Shown here one piece after another: positions 55,147-63,606 of a stretch of 64,000 bases of DNA (positions within the stretch are counted from its first letter, which is position 1; each line of letters opens with the position of its first letter). Below the pieces are notes generated by a model, which saw only the letters and a program-made list of their open reading frames with translations, made no database searches and was not told where the DNA came from. This DNA comes from Xylanibacillus composti (lineage in GTDB: Bacteria > Bacillota > Bacilli > Paenibacillales > K13). The stretch covers positions 1 through 64,000 of the forward strand of contig NZ_BOVK01000049.1 in the NCBI RefSeq assembly GCF_018403685.1, read 5' to 3'. The position numbers and the translations under genes are program-made.

Positions 55147-56058
55147 TCAAGAGTAGTTCTCCATCATTTGATACAAAAAATTCCGAAAGTCATCAACATA
55201 GGCTTCGGGCTCTACAACTTTGAGATGAGTGCCGAAGCTTGCCAAAAATTGAAATCCCGTACGATTCTGAGGGACATGAATGGTTGCTAATAAACATCCA
55301 GAACTATGGTTTTCAATACTCCTTCGACCATATCTTTCGATGATTTGATCTTTTATGCTGGGCGATATCCATGCCTTAATCGAGACGAGTTGCGGCAGAT
55401 AACTTGCATCTTGTTCTTGCTCTGACCAATCGTCTCTAGGGCGAAATGCATGTTCATCCATAGCAATATGATCGATCCGGGACAATTTGAATGTACGATA
55501 TCCCTGTCGCTGTAAACAGAATCCTTTCAAGTACCAACTCGTTTCGTTGAAATGCAGCTCATAGGGCTCGACCATCCTATTCGTTACAGCCCCGTCTTTA
55601 TCCGTATAATCAAACGAAACCAGCCTTTTCTTGAAAATGGATTCTTGACATGTCTTTAAGGTTTCAAGAATCTCGGACCGACCTTCCCAATCATAAAACG
55701 ACAGTTGAATGGAACGATTCAGAGACAATGGACTGACCATAGCCTCTATTTTTTTCATCGTTCTTTCAACTTCTTCCGTAAGGAGGATTTGTTCCAATCC
55801 ACCGAGCGCAGTTAGTATGTTCGCTAAATCGGAGTTGCTTAAAAGGCGTTTGTCCACCTTGTATTCATCCATTATGCCGAAGCCGCCTTTGACCCCAGTG
55901 ACAGAGTAGATGGGGATGTTCGATAAGCTCAAGGTTTCCATATCGCGCAGGATCGTTCTTTTGGAAACATGGAATAGTTGCGAGAATTCCGTTGCAGAAA
56001 CAACCTCTTTTTTCAGCAATATCATGATAATCGAAATGAGTCTTTCAACCTTCTCCAT
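55147..56058 (-). CDS. YafY-type HTH-WYL transcriptional regulator
   Basis: A protein of 303 residues on the minus strand. The N-terminal winged helix (about 1-60) has ATEFSQLFHVSKRTILRDME, followed by a WYL domain (about 140-215; FDYTDKDG, PYELHFNETSWYLKGFCL) and a C-terminal WCX region. WYL regulators sense small ligands or nucleic acid damage and sit beside the genes they control. ATG 56058 has AGAGGG 6 bases upstream; the frame extends upstream without a site. It is divergent from the PhnB-like gene at 56160, a probable target. Confidence 0.88.
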   Translation of the reverse strand: MEKVERLISIIMILLKKEVVSATEFSQLFHVSKRTILRDMETLSLSNIPIYSVTGVKGGFGIMDEYKVDKRLLSNSDLANILTALGGLEQILLTEEVERTMKKIEAMVSPLSLNRSIQLSFYDWEGRSEILETLKTCQESIFKKRLVSFDYTDKDGAVTNRMVEPYELHFNETSWYLKGFCLQRQGYRTFKLSRIDHIAMDEHAFRPRDDWSEQEQDASYLPQLVSIKAWISPSIKDQIIERYGRRSIENHSSGCLLATIHVPQNRTGFQFLASFGTHLKVVEPEAYVDDFRNFLYQMMENYS

Positions 56059-56159
56059 AATTGCCCTCTTTTTTTCTGTATGATTTTCAGAACGATGACA
56101 CCAAGCCGTCACCTTTTGTCCATTATACTACATGTATCACAAGAAGGAGGTTTTGCTTG

Positions 56160-56630
56160 ATGTCAGCTATAGCGTATTTGAATTTTGACGGGGTTGCCGA
56201 ACAAGCGATTGAATTTTATTCGGAGGCTCTGCAGGCAACGGAAGTAAAAAAGGCTGCTTATAAGGACTTTCCACAAGACCCAAGCCGCCCGCTGTCCGAA
56301 AATGAATGGAATATGATTATGGAGTCTTCGATTGAATTCGCAGGCGGGAAAATCATGATGTCGGATTTGCTGCCTTCCATGAAGAGCGTGACAGGTGAGC
56401 TGGTGAAAGGAAACAACGTATGGATCAGTTTAGTCTACGAGGATAAACAAAAACTGGAGACATACTTTCATCATCTATCGGTTGACGGCCATGTGATCAT
56501 GCCGTTATCCAACACGCCGTGGTCATCCTGCTTCGGAATGCTGGTGGATAAGTTTGGGGTTTGCTGGAAGTTCAACTGTGACGCCGACAAGTTTCTTGAT
56601 CAAGTGATTGCGGACAGCCATGGAAATTGA
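56160..56630 (+). CDS. VOC-family PhnB-like protein
   Basis: A protein of 156 residues: AYLNFDGVAEQAIEFYSEAL at the N-terminus and SSCFGMLVDKFGVCWKFNCD at the C-terminus, PhnB type of the VOC superfamily. ATG 56160 has AAGGAGG 9 bases upstream. It is divergent from the WYL regulator. Similar in type but not close in sequence to the protein at 52194. The substrate is unknown. Confidence 0.86.
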   Translation: MSAIAYLNFDGVAEQAIEFYSEALQATEVKKAAYKDFPQDPSRPLSENEWNMIMESSIEFAGGKIMMSDLLPSMKSVTGELVKGNNVWISLVYEDKQKLETYFHHLSVDGHVIMPLSNTPWSSCFGMLVDKFGVCWKFNCDADKFLDQVIADSHGN

Positions 56631-56706
56631 AAGTTGTTGCCGTTGTCAGGCGGTTTGAACATTTGATATGCGGACACTTCCTACTCGACAAACATTCCAA
56701 TAAGCA

Positions 56707-56733
56707 AAAGGCGGCCATAGGGCCGCCTTTTGT
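56707..56733 (+). terminator. terminator after the PhnB-like gene
   Basis: AAAGGCGGCC at 56707-56716 pairs perfectly with GGCCGCCTTT at 56721-56730 around ATAG. Confidence 0.85.
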
Positions 56734-56757
56734 CTTCGCTGATAGTCCCGTTACAGA

Positions 56758-56772
56758 GAACCATATCATCAC
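56758..56772 (+). repeat. weak attachment-site-like repeat
   Basis: GAACCATATCATCAC keeps the GAACC and TATCA parts of the rlmH end with two changes. It follows the terminator and precedes the ketopantoate-reductase/TetR pair. The match is short and could be chance. Confidence 0.35.
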
Positions 56773-56844
56773 AGGTAGTGCTAGGACAGTAGGTTGAAAA
56801 CATCAGGCATTAAGGGGCGTTGCGTTGAGGCGTATAATACGGGA

Positions 56845-57774
56845 TCAGTTGAGTTTAGCATGAAACTTCCTCTCCAGATCATCCCAGTTAGGAGTACGGA
56901 TAGGGGTCTGTTCCTTCCAGCGTCGAAGCACACGACTCAGCGCAACGATTTCACTTACGGATCCGTTAACCAACTGACTAAACGGCAACCTATGATACAC
57001 CTTCAAAAGCAGGCGCATAAGCATGGGGCGATTGCGGATTAGTGAGGCTTGTGCCGCTGGCGTTAACGGATAGTTCAAGGCCTCTAGCACGCGAAACCCT
57101 TCATCCATAGCAGCAATCATTTGCCGCAACAGCTTGTCGTCCCCAGCAATTTTCTTCATTTGATGCTCGTGTATAACCGTTGCAACGTTCAGCACAACGA
57201 TGGGCACAATATGATTCTTAAGCCATGCGTCTATATTCTCGTGATAGACAAGCTTATACTTGGTTTTCGCAAACGCCTGATTGAGAAGGGGCTCGAAAGG
57301 GATAGGACCATGCAGTCCTCCGAGCACCATCTGCCCTCCCCCTCCGCGGATACAGATGATTCGGTTGTTCTTCCGAGTGCCCGCGGTTGTTTGAAATCCG
57401 AAGGCGACATTTTTAGGGGGATCGCTATGCTCCCTCAAATAATGATCCATATCATGAGCATCAGTATTGTTCCCAATGATCACGATATTTTGACTTCTAT
57501 TCTTTGCGAGGACAGGGAGTACGGCTGGAAAATCTGTATATGTCATGACAACAAAGACGAGATCGTACTCATCATCTGTCTTCAGCGTCCGGATCAGTTG
57601 AACCCGATCTACTGTTGTTTTCAACTGAAAGTAATGTCGGATGACAAGTCCGTCCCTCTCCAGATCATCCGCCCGCTGCCCCCTGGCCAATAAGGTCACA
57701 TCATTGTTGCTCCGTGTCAGCACATGAGTCAAATAACTGCCTATTACCCCTGCGCCATATACCAATACTCTCAT
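56845..57774 (-). CDS. ketopantoate reductase (ApbA/PanE)-like oxidoreductase
   Basis: A protein of 309 residues. The N-terminal Rossmann NADPH site is VYGAGVIGSYLTHVL, followed by LVFVVMTYTD and IGNNTDAHDMD. The C-terminal helical part has a Lys in DAWLKNHIVPIVVLNVATV, where PanE has its catalytic Lys. It may reduce ketopantoate or another 2-keto acid; many of these paralogues act on unknown substrates. GGAGAGGAG precedes ATG 57774 on the minus strand. It is divergent from the TetR gene, which may regulate it. Confidence 0.85.
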   Translation of the reverse strand: MRVLVYGAGVIGSYLTHVLTRSNNDVTLLARGQRADDLERDGLVIRHYFQLKTTVDRVQLIRTLKTDDEYDLVFVVMTYTDFPAVLPVLAKNRSQNIVIIGNNTDAHDMDHYLREHSDPPKNVAFGFQTTAGTRKNNRIICIRGGGGQMVLGGLHGPIPFEPLLNQAFAKTKYKLVYHENIDAWLKNHIVPIVVLNVATVIHEHQMKKIAGDDKLLRQMIAAMDEGFRVLEALNYPLTPAAQASLIRNRPMLMRLLLKVYHRLPFSQLVNGSVSEIVALSRVLRRWKEQTPIRTPNWDDLERKFHAKLN

Positions 57775-57944
57775 GTAAGTCTCCTCTCCGATTCAAGTAA
57801 CATTCAAATGTAGATGAAAAACCATTCATTGACTAAAATTAACCTAACACCTGACTCCGTTACGGATCAATCGGCAATATATTCGATTCTGTTGAAAAAC
57901 CAACAAATGGACTCTGATTTGATTAAAAAGAGGTGATGAAAGCC

Positions 57945-58499
57945 ATGGACAGGCGCATTTATAAAACGAAGCGGGCTATTATGGAAGCTTTCGTCGGACT
58001 ATTGGAGGAGCAGGAATTTGAGAAGATCACCATTCAAGCAATCGCTGACCGGGCGGATGTAAATCGAGGGACTGTGTATGCACACTTTACGGATAAGTAC
58101 GACCTGCTGGAACAGTGCATGGATACATACTTGAAATTATTGTATGAAAGCTGCAAGCCTGACGAGGAATCGAGCAAGACTGCTCCCGAGGCTCTGCTGC
58201 TTCGTACTTTCGAATTTTTAGAGCGTCATGCATCCGTGTATTCCACCCTCATCACAAGTAAAGGTACTTCCGCGTTTCAGAATCGAATGGTGGAAATAAT
58301 GGGGGAGAATATCAAAGGACAACTGAGTAGAAGAAGCCTCGGGACGAACATTCGACCGGAAATTCTTGTCCACTTTCTATCTGTAGCCATAGCCGGTCTG
58401 GTGGAATGGTGGATTGTTAAGGGATTGCCGTACACGCCGTCTGAAATGGTGGATCAATTGATGCTCATCATGGAGCGCAACTTGAATGTGCGGGGGTGA
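57945..58499 (+). CDS. TetR-family transcriptional regulator
   Basis: A protein of 184 residues with the TetR helix-turn-helix (about 25-55): ITIQAIADRADVNRGTVYAHFTDKYDLLEQ (two overlapping parts). A helical ligand-binding C-terminus follows with the TetR_C_7-like FLSVAIAGLVEWWIVKGLP. ATG 57945 has AAGAGGTG 9 bases upstream; an earlier ATG at 57936 falls next to that site. It is divergent from the PanE-like gene with a 170-base gap that probably contains its operator. An attachment-site-like repeat follows. Confidence 0.9.
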   Translation: MDRRIYKTKRAIMEAFVGLLEEQEFEKITIQAIADRADVNRGTVYAHFTDKYDLLEQCMDTYLKLLYESCKPDEESSKTAPEALLLRTFEFLERHASVYSTLITSKGTSAFQNRMVEIMGENIKGQLSRRSLGTNIRPEILVHFLSVAIAGLVEWWIVKGLPYTPSEMVDQLMLIMERNLNVRG

Positions 58500-58510
58500 A
58501 CCCCTATGGG

Positions 58511-58539
58511 CATTCAGGCGGGGAGCCGTATCAAACATG
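58511..58539 (+). repeat. attachment-site-like repeat at the right end of the island
   Basis: The bases resemble the rlmH end over a wider stretch: ATTCAG, then G-rich, then GAGCCGTATCAAACATG at 58523-58539, against ATTCAGCGGGGGGAACCGTATCACAAG in rlmH (given here in parts). The GAGCCGTATCA core differs from GAACCGTATCA by one base. It is a candidate right boundary of the island. Confidence 0.55.
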
Positions 58540-58651
58540 TTCCGATTTTAGAAACTTTTTAGAATTGCTTTCGAGGGAATTTAGACTCCTCCTTTAGACT
58601 AAGGGTGTAGGCAAGAGAGAAACCATACACCCTTAAAGGAGTGAGTTAGAG

Positions 58652-59629
58652 ATGAAAAAGAAGAGTAAAGTCAAAGTGTGGATGATTGGCGCGGCAGTTG
58701 TTGCATTGAGTTTGTTTACGGTGACAGCGTTCGCGTCGGCCCCGAACACCCCGGGTTATGACGCGTTCAAAGAGGTGCTGAAGGCGAACCATCAGTCGGG
58801 AGAAGCGATGGAGAGTGCGACCGTTCGAGGGAGCTTTGCAGTTAAGGTCGACGGCGAGACGGTGCTGAAGCTGGGCGGCGAGACGAAAGTGGAGGCAAAG
58901 GGAGACAAGCAGAGCGTAAGCAGCGACTTCGACATTACGCTCATGGGTATCGAGCGCAGCGGCAGCATGTACAGCAGCGATGCCGAAACGATCTATCTGG
59001 TAGACCGGACGCACGATCTGCATTATCAGGTGATCCATGCGGATCATGACCACGGCAGCAAGCAGCATGAATGGCGGGATGAGAGGGGCTCCCACCATCG
59101 TTCCATGAACAAAGCGGAAGAAGCGCTTCTCGATTATATGGCAGGCGACCTTAAGAACGAATTCAGCTTGGAGGAGTATGCGAATGGTTCGAAGACAATT
59201 ACGGTCGACATTAGCAAGGAAGAGCTTCCGCTTCCCGTACGTTTGCTGATGGATGTGGCATTGGCTGCGGACAAGAATGAACGCAACCACACTCCTGCAG
59301 TGTCGGCAGAATGGGAGCGTGTGATGGAGCTGCCTTTCTTCCAAGGCTTCGACCAAGCTGAACTCGCAGCGCTATTGCCGGAACTGACGGAGGATGTAGC
59401 GATAGAACGCGTACTCCTGCAGATGACGGTCGATGCGAACAACCAGGTGCAAAGCGTGCAAGGCAAGGTTGAAGTGAGCGGCAAGGACGAAGCGGGCGTG
59501 ATCCGACGTGTGGAAATAGAAGGTGCAGGTGAGCTTGGCGGCATCAACGCAACGACGCCAGACATGTACGACTCTGCCGGCAAGTCCATTGAAGTGATCG
59601 ACGCGGCTCAATTCGAAAATCGCGGTTAA
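58652..59629 (+). CDS. secreted protein with a His-rich segment
   Basis: A protein of 325 residues with a Sec signal peptide (basic MKKKSKVKV, hydrophobic core, AFASA cleavage region). The mature part is beta-rich and contains a His-rich stretch, HADHDHGSKQHEWRDERGSH (about residues 130-149), which could bind metal. No known domain is recognised. AAAGGAG precedes the ATG. Two TTTAGACT direct repeats (58580 and 58593) lie upstream and could be regulator half sites. It is the first gene of a run with an ABC transporter and a two-component system, so it may be the sensor or substrate of that system. Confidence 0.75.
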   Translation: MKKKSKVKVWMIGAAVVALSLFTVTAFASAPNTPGYDAFKEVLKANHQSGEAMESATVRGSFAVKVDGETVLKLGGETKVEAKGDKQSVSSDFDITLMGIERSGSMYSSDAETIYLVDRTHDLHYQVIHADHDHGSKQHEWRDERGSHHRSMNKAEEALLDYMAGDLKNEFSLEEYANGSKTITVDISKEELPLPVRLLMDVALAADKNERNHTPAVSAEWERVMELPFFQGFDQAELAALLPELTEDVAIERVLLQMTVDANNQVQSVQGKVEVSGKDEAGVIRRVEIEGAGELGGINATTPDMYDSAGKSIEVIDAAQFENRG

Positions 59630-59657
59630 TGCCACAATTCCGGGAGGGACCTTGCTT

Positions 59658-60380
59658 ATGTTGGAAGTCAAAAATCTGACGAAGGTCTACCCCGGCGGCC
59701 GAGGTATCCAAGGGCTCAACCTCACGGTGAACGCCGGTGAGGTTGTCGCCTTGCTGGGTCCAAACGGCGCCGGGAAGACGACGGCGATGCAGGCGATGGC
59801 CGGCTGGATCAGGACGGAACGCGGGGAATCGCTTTGGAACGGCGTATCCGTTGCGGATCGGCCCGATCTGACCAAGCAGCACATGGGCCTGATGATCGGA
59901 GAGCCGACACCCTATGCCTATCTCACAGGCTACGACTATTTGAAGCTCTATGCAAAGCTGTATCCCGGCATTGACGAAGCGCGTATGCAGCAGACGCTGG
60001 ATCTTGTGGGCATGGCACCGCATCAAAAGCTTAAAATCAAGAAGTACTCCACCGGCATGAAGCAGCGGATCGAGCTCGCCAGCGTGCTGCTTCATCAGCC
60101 GAAGCTTCTGATCCTCGATGAGCCGTTCTCAGGGATGGACATCGAGGGTCGATGGGAGCTCACCACGATGCTGCGCAGCCTTGTATCGGAAACGGGCATG
60201 AGTATCATCGTCTCCTCGCATCAAGTACACGACATCGAGGACTGGATTACACACGTGTGCATCCTTCATGACGGGCAGCAAATCGAAACCGCTGGAGCCG
60301 AACAGATACGGCAGCTGTTCTCAAGCGTAGAGGAGTATTATTTGCACTGCGTGGCCAAGGGGAGGAGGGGAGCTGCATGA
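59658..60380 (+). CDS. ABC transporter ATP-binding protein
   Basis: A protein of 240 residues with Walker A GPNGAGKTT, signature KYSTGMKQR, Walker B LLILDEPFSGMD and the H-loop SSHQVHD. This is the CcmA/BcrA type that pairs with a small permease. ATG 59658 has GGAGGG 9 bases upstream; the TTG at 59652 is less likely. Its end overlaps the permease start by 4 bases. It belongs to the run with the secreted protein and the two-component system. Confidence 0.92.
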   Translation: MLEVKNLTKVYPGGRGIQGLNLTVNAGEVVALLGPNGAGKTTAMQAMAGWIRTERGESLWNGVSVADRPDLTKQHMGLMIGEPTPYAYLTGYDYLKLYAKLYPGIDEARMQQTLDLVGMAPHQKLKIKKYSTGMKQRIELASVLLHQPKLLILDEPFSGMDIEGRWELTTMLRSLVSETGMSIIVSSHQVHDIEDWITHVCILHDGQQIETAGAEQIRQLFSSVEEYYLHCVAKGRRGAA

Positions 60381-61102
60381 ACGCATCATTCCTATACTTC
60401 ACCGGAGAAGAGCTGCGCAAGCTGTTCCGTGGCGGCAAGCTGAAGATGCTGCTCCTGCTCGCCTTCCTCATCGGTATCGTCTTCGTCTTCGCGGGTGACC
60501 GCCTCGGACTGAACGGTAATCTCACTGTGGTTGCACTGGAGCTGTTGCTCGTTACGGTGTTGCCTCTATTCATGGTGTCGCTCGGCAGCGATCTCATGAT
60601 TTCCGAGTTCAAAGCGAGGATGATAAAAAACGCGCTGAAGCTGCCGCTCAGCCGGGAGATTATCTTCCTGGGAAAGATGCTTGCGGGTTGGACGGCCGGC
60701 GCCTTGATTGTCATGAGTCTGTTCGTGCCGCTGCTGATAGGAAGCTTGGTACTGACGGGCATATCGGATTTGTCCGTGGTTGGGGCGAGTCTTGCGGAGG
60801 TCGGCGGCGCCATCGTGTTCTGCGGCCTGCTGGTGGTGCTGGCCAATACGGTTGCTTTATGGACGGGGAGCGGAGGGGCCGGCCTCGTGGTCAGCGTCGT
60901 GCTGTGGATGGCGATGGGCGTCATCGGATTGTTCGAGCCACAGCTGAACCGGTTCTTCGTGACTGATTTCGCGGATTGGATGCGGCCGCTCCTGTACAAA
61001 GGCGAGGCAGGCCCTGCGATTACGGCGTTGCTATTCATGGTCGTTTACTATATCATTGGCACTATATTGGGCTTATTGGCCTTCCAAAGGAAAGAAATCT
61101 AA
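60377..61102 (+). CDS. ABC-2 type permease
   Basis: A protein of 241 residues with six predicted helices (LLLLAFLIGIVFVFAG, LELLLVTVLPLFMVSLGS, and others). A cytoplasmic loop, SEFKARMIKNALKLPLSR, is typical of ABC-2 permeases of antibiotic or lipid exporters. It partners with the preceding ATPase and ends 3 bases before the histidine kinase gene. The substrate is unknown; export of an antimicrobial or lipid is plausible from the context. Confidence 0.88.
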   Translation: MNASFLYFTGEELRKLFRGGKLKMLLLLAFLIGIVFVFAGDRLGLNGNLTVVALELLLVTVLPLFMVSLGSDLMISEFKARMIKNALKLPLSREIIFLGKMLAGWTAGALIVMSLFVPLLIGSLVLTGISDLSVVGASLAEVGGAIVFCGLLVVLANTVALWTGSGGAGLVVSVVLWMAMGVIGLFEPQLNRFFVTDFADWMRPLLYKGEAGPAITALLFMVVYYIIGTILGLLAFQRKEI

Positions 61103-61105
61103 CGT

Positions 61106-62572
61106 ATGTCTATTCGACTGAAACTTATTTTAACGTACTTGTTCGGCATCTTATTCACAGCGATTATCGTTACAGTGACGGGAATTGGAATCGTCACGGC
61201 AGTCCTTTCCTATATTGGGAGCGGCATTGTGAAGGAGCAGACAGCGGAAGAGGCGTTCCATCGGGGGATCGATCTGATCGTAGAGCTGCGCTATGCGGAG
61301 CGCTATACACCGGAGAAGCTGACGTCTCCCGCATTCGCGAACATGCTTGGAAATCAGCTGGAGCCGTTCGGGGGCTTCCTTGTTGTCCGGCAAGGGGAAC
61401 GGTGGGAAAGCTACGGAGCATTAAGCGAAGGAGAGCCATTCCTTGCCCAGCTGAAGCGGGATATCTCTGCTCCGGGTCAGCACAAGGATGAAGCACTTGT
61501 GGTGAGCACGTGGGAAGGGCGGGAATTGCTTGCTGTGCGGTACGATTTTCCCGAGATCGACGAACCCTTGTCGTATTTTCTCGTCGCCGATGTAACCGAT
61601 ACGGAGAAAAAGAGCCATCAATTCCAGTTCTTCTTGCTTCTTGTCGTTGCCGTCGTACTCGGAATCATCCTGGTTCCGTTGCTGTGGATTACGACGAAGG
61701 ACATCATTCGGCCGCTGCGGCAGCTTGAACAGGGCTCCCGACGTATTGCGGAAGGGGACCTGAACTTTAGCCTTCATACGAACGTGCGCAATGAGGTGGG
61801 CAGCGTCATCCGCTCGTACGAGAAGATGCGCAGCGAGCTGCAGCGATCGATTGGCGCGCAATTAGCCTTGGAGGAAAATCGCAAGCAGCTGGTCTCCAAT
61901 ATTTCGCATGATCTGAAGACACCGCTGACCTCGATCAAGGGCTATGTGGAAGGGATTCGGGAAGGGATCGCGAACGATCCGGAGAAGCTGAAGAAGTATA
62001 TAGATGTGATTCATTCGAAGACGCTGGATATGGACCGTATGATCGACGATCTGTTCCTGTTCTCCAAGCTGGATTTGGATCAGGAGAGATTCCACCTGGA
62101 AGCGGTGCAGCTGGAAGAGTTTTATCGGCAAACGATGAATGAGCTGCACATGGAATACGAGAGTGCGGGAGTGCGTCTGACGAGTGAGTATGAGGCTGGA
62201 TCTGACGCTGTTGCGAGGATGGATGCCTCGATGATTAAGCGTGTCATTCTTAACATCGTCGGCAATTCGGTGAAGTTTGTGAACGATCCAAAACCCCATG
62301 TCCACGTGCATTTCGGCCGGCAAGCAGAGGAATGGGTGATCGCGGTTACGGATAATGGACCGGGAATGGAACCGGATGAACTGGAACGGATTTTCGACCG
62401 ATTCTATCGCGGGGATGCGAACCGGAATCAGAATGTGGCCGGCTCCGGATTGGGTCTTGCCATTGCGAAGCAGATCGTTGCCTATCATGGCGGCATCATT
62501 CACGCAAGAAGCGAGCCGGGGAGGTCCATGACGGTGATGTTTACCATCCCAATCAATCAGGATAGATCGTGA
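61106..62572 (+). CDS. sensor histidine kinase
   Basis: A kinase of 488 residues. Helix 1 (about 8-35), an extracytoplasmic domain of about 130 residues, and helix 2 (about 172-196) are followed by HAMP (about 195-250), HisKA with H box LVSNISHDLKTPLTSIKGY, and HATPase with N box NIVGNSVKFV and G boxes DNGPGMEP and GSGLGLAIA. It starts 3 bases after the permease stop. The response regulator follows with overlapping reading, a kinase-before-regulator order. Confidence 0.92.
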   Translation: MSIRLKLILTYLFGILFTAIIVTVTGIGIVTAVLSYIGSGIVKEQTAEEAFHRGIDLIVELRYAERYTPEKLTSPAFANMLGNQLEPFGGFLVVRQGERWESYGALSEGEPFLAQLKRDISAPGQHKDEALVVSTWEGRELLAVRYDFPEIDEPLSYFLVADVTDTEKKSHQFQFFLLLVVAVVLGIILVPLLWITTKDIIRPLRQLEQGSRRIAEGDLNFSLHTNVRNEVGSVIRSYEKMRSELQRSIGAQLALEENRKQLVSNISHDLKTPLTSIKGYVEGIREGIANDPEKLKKYIDVIHSKTLDMDRMIDDLFLFSKLDLDQERFHLEAVQLEEFYRQTMNELHMEYESAGVRLTSEYEAGSDAVARMDASMIKRVILNIVGNSVKFVNDPKPHVHVHFGRQAEEWVIAVTDNGPGMEPDELERIFDRFYRGDANRNQNVAGSGLGLAIAKQIVAYHGGIIHARSEPGRSMTVMFTIPINQDRS

Positions 62573-62586
62573 CGGGAGAGTGTGCG

Positions 62587-63303
62587 ATGTCGAAGCGAAA
62601 AGTATTAATCGTTGAGGACGATCAAGCGATTGCTGAGCTGGAGCGGGACTACCTTGAGGTTCATGGTTATGAGGTTACCCTTCGGGCAGACGGCGAACAG
62701 GCGCTGAAGGAGGCACTGGAGCTAGATTACGACCTCATCATTCTGGACGTCATGCTGCCGGGTATGGACGGCTTCGACATCTTGCGACGGGTCCGGGAGA
62801 CGAAGTTTATTCCGGTATTGATGGTATCCGCTCGCAAGGAGGATATCGATAAGATAAGAGGATTGGGACTGGGCGCGGACGATTATGTAACGAAGCCGTT
62901 CAGCCCGTCGGAGCTCGTTGCGCGGGTGAAGGCCCACCTCGAACGGTATGACCGATTGACCGGGGCCGCAGCGGGCGCCGGTTCTTCGTCTGCCCGGAAG
63001 TCGCGCGAGCTGAACATTCGCGGACTTGTGATTCAGGTCGACGCCAGACGGGTGACCCTGCACGGCGAAGAAATCTCGCTGACCGCGAAAGAGTTCGACC
63101 TGCTGCTATTCCTCGCGGAAAACCCGGATCGGGTCTATTCCAAGGAGGCGCTGCTGGATAAAGTATGGGGGATCGATCACTTCGGCGATTCCGCTACAGT
63201 CACGGTCCATGTCGGGAAGATTCGTGACAAGATTCAGAAAGACCCGGCGCAGCATCAGTTTATTGAAACCGTATGGGGTGCGGGATACCGGTTTAAGGTT
63301 TGA
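62587..63303 (+). CDS. OmpR-family response regulator
   Basis: A protein of 238 residues. The receiver has EDD at the N-terminus, phospho-Asp in LIILDVMLPGMDG and Lys in VTKPF. The winged helix has SLTAKEFDLLLFLAENPDRVY and ends ETVWGAGYRF. ATG 62587 follows GGGAG by 8 bases; the upstream in-frame GTG at 62569 falls at the end of the kinase gene. It is the last gene of the transporter/two-component run and the likely partner of the preceding kinase. Confidence 0.94.
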   Translation: MSKRKVLIVEDDQAIAELERDYLEVHGYEVTLRADGEQALKEALELDYDLIILDVMLPGMDGFDILRRVRETKFIPVLMVSARKEDIDKIRGLGLGADDYVTKPFSPSELVARVKAHLERYDRLTGAAAGAGSSSARKSRELNIRGLVIQVDARRVTLHGEEISLTAKEFDLLLFLAENPDRVYSKEALLDKVWGIDHFGDSATVTVHVGKIRDKIQKDPAQHQFIETVWGAGYRFKV

Positions 63304-63340
63304 TAGATTGAAATCACGTACTTTATCCTCCACTGGAGCA

Positions 63341-63375
63341 GTCTCCGCTGATTGGGCGGGGATTGTTTTTTTTTT
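63341..63375 (+). terminator. terminator of the transporter/two-component run
   Basis: TCTCCGC pairs with GCGGGGA (one G-T pair) around a short loop at about 63342-63363, followed by about ten T bases. Confidence 0.65.
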
Positions 63376-63606
63376 CGTTGTAAGCATCGCCGCTATAATC
63401 GAAGCGCTAACGGACAGGAAAAGCGCTGATGACATTTTGTTATAGCCTTGATGATAAACTATCATTAACCGATTATAGTATGGTACTATTTCACTAGAAG
63501 CTTTTTGCTGGCACGCAGCGATTGGACCATTGCCAGGCAGGCTTTTACCGGCTTATTTCGAGGATGTGCACGGCAACGAATTATACAAGGAAAAGGAAGA
63601 GAATCT

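Noticed and set aside
39434-58511. SCC element with its own Ccr recombinase
   Set aside because: No large serine recombinase or its accessory gene is found in the window; only site-like repeats are claimed.
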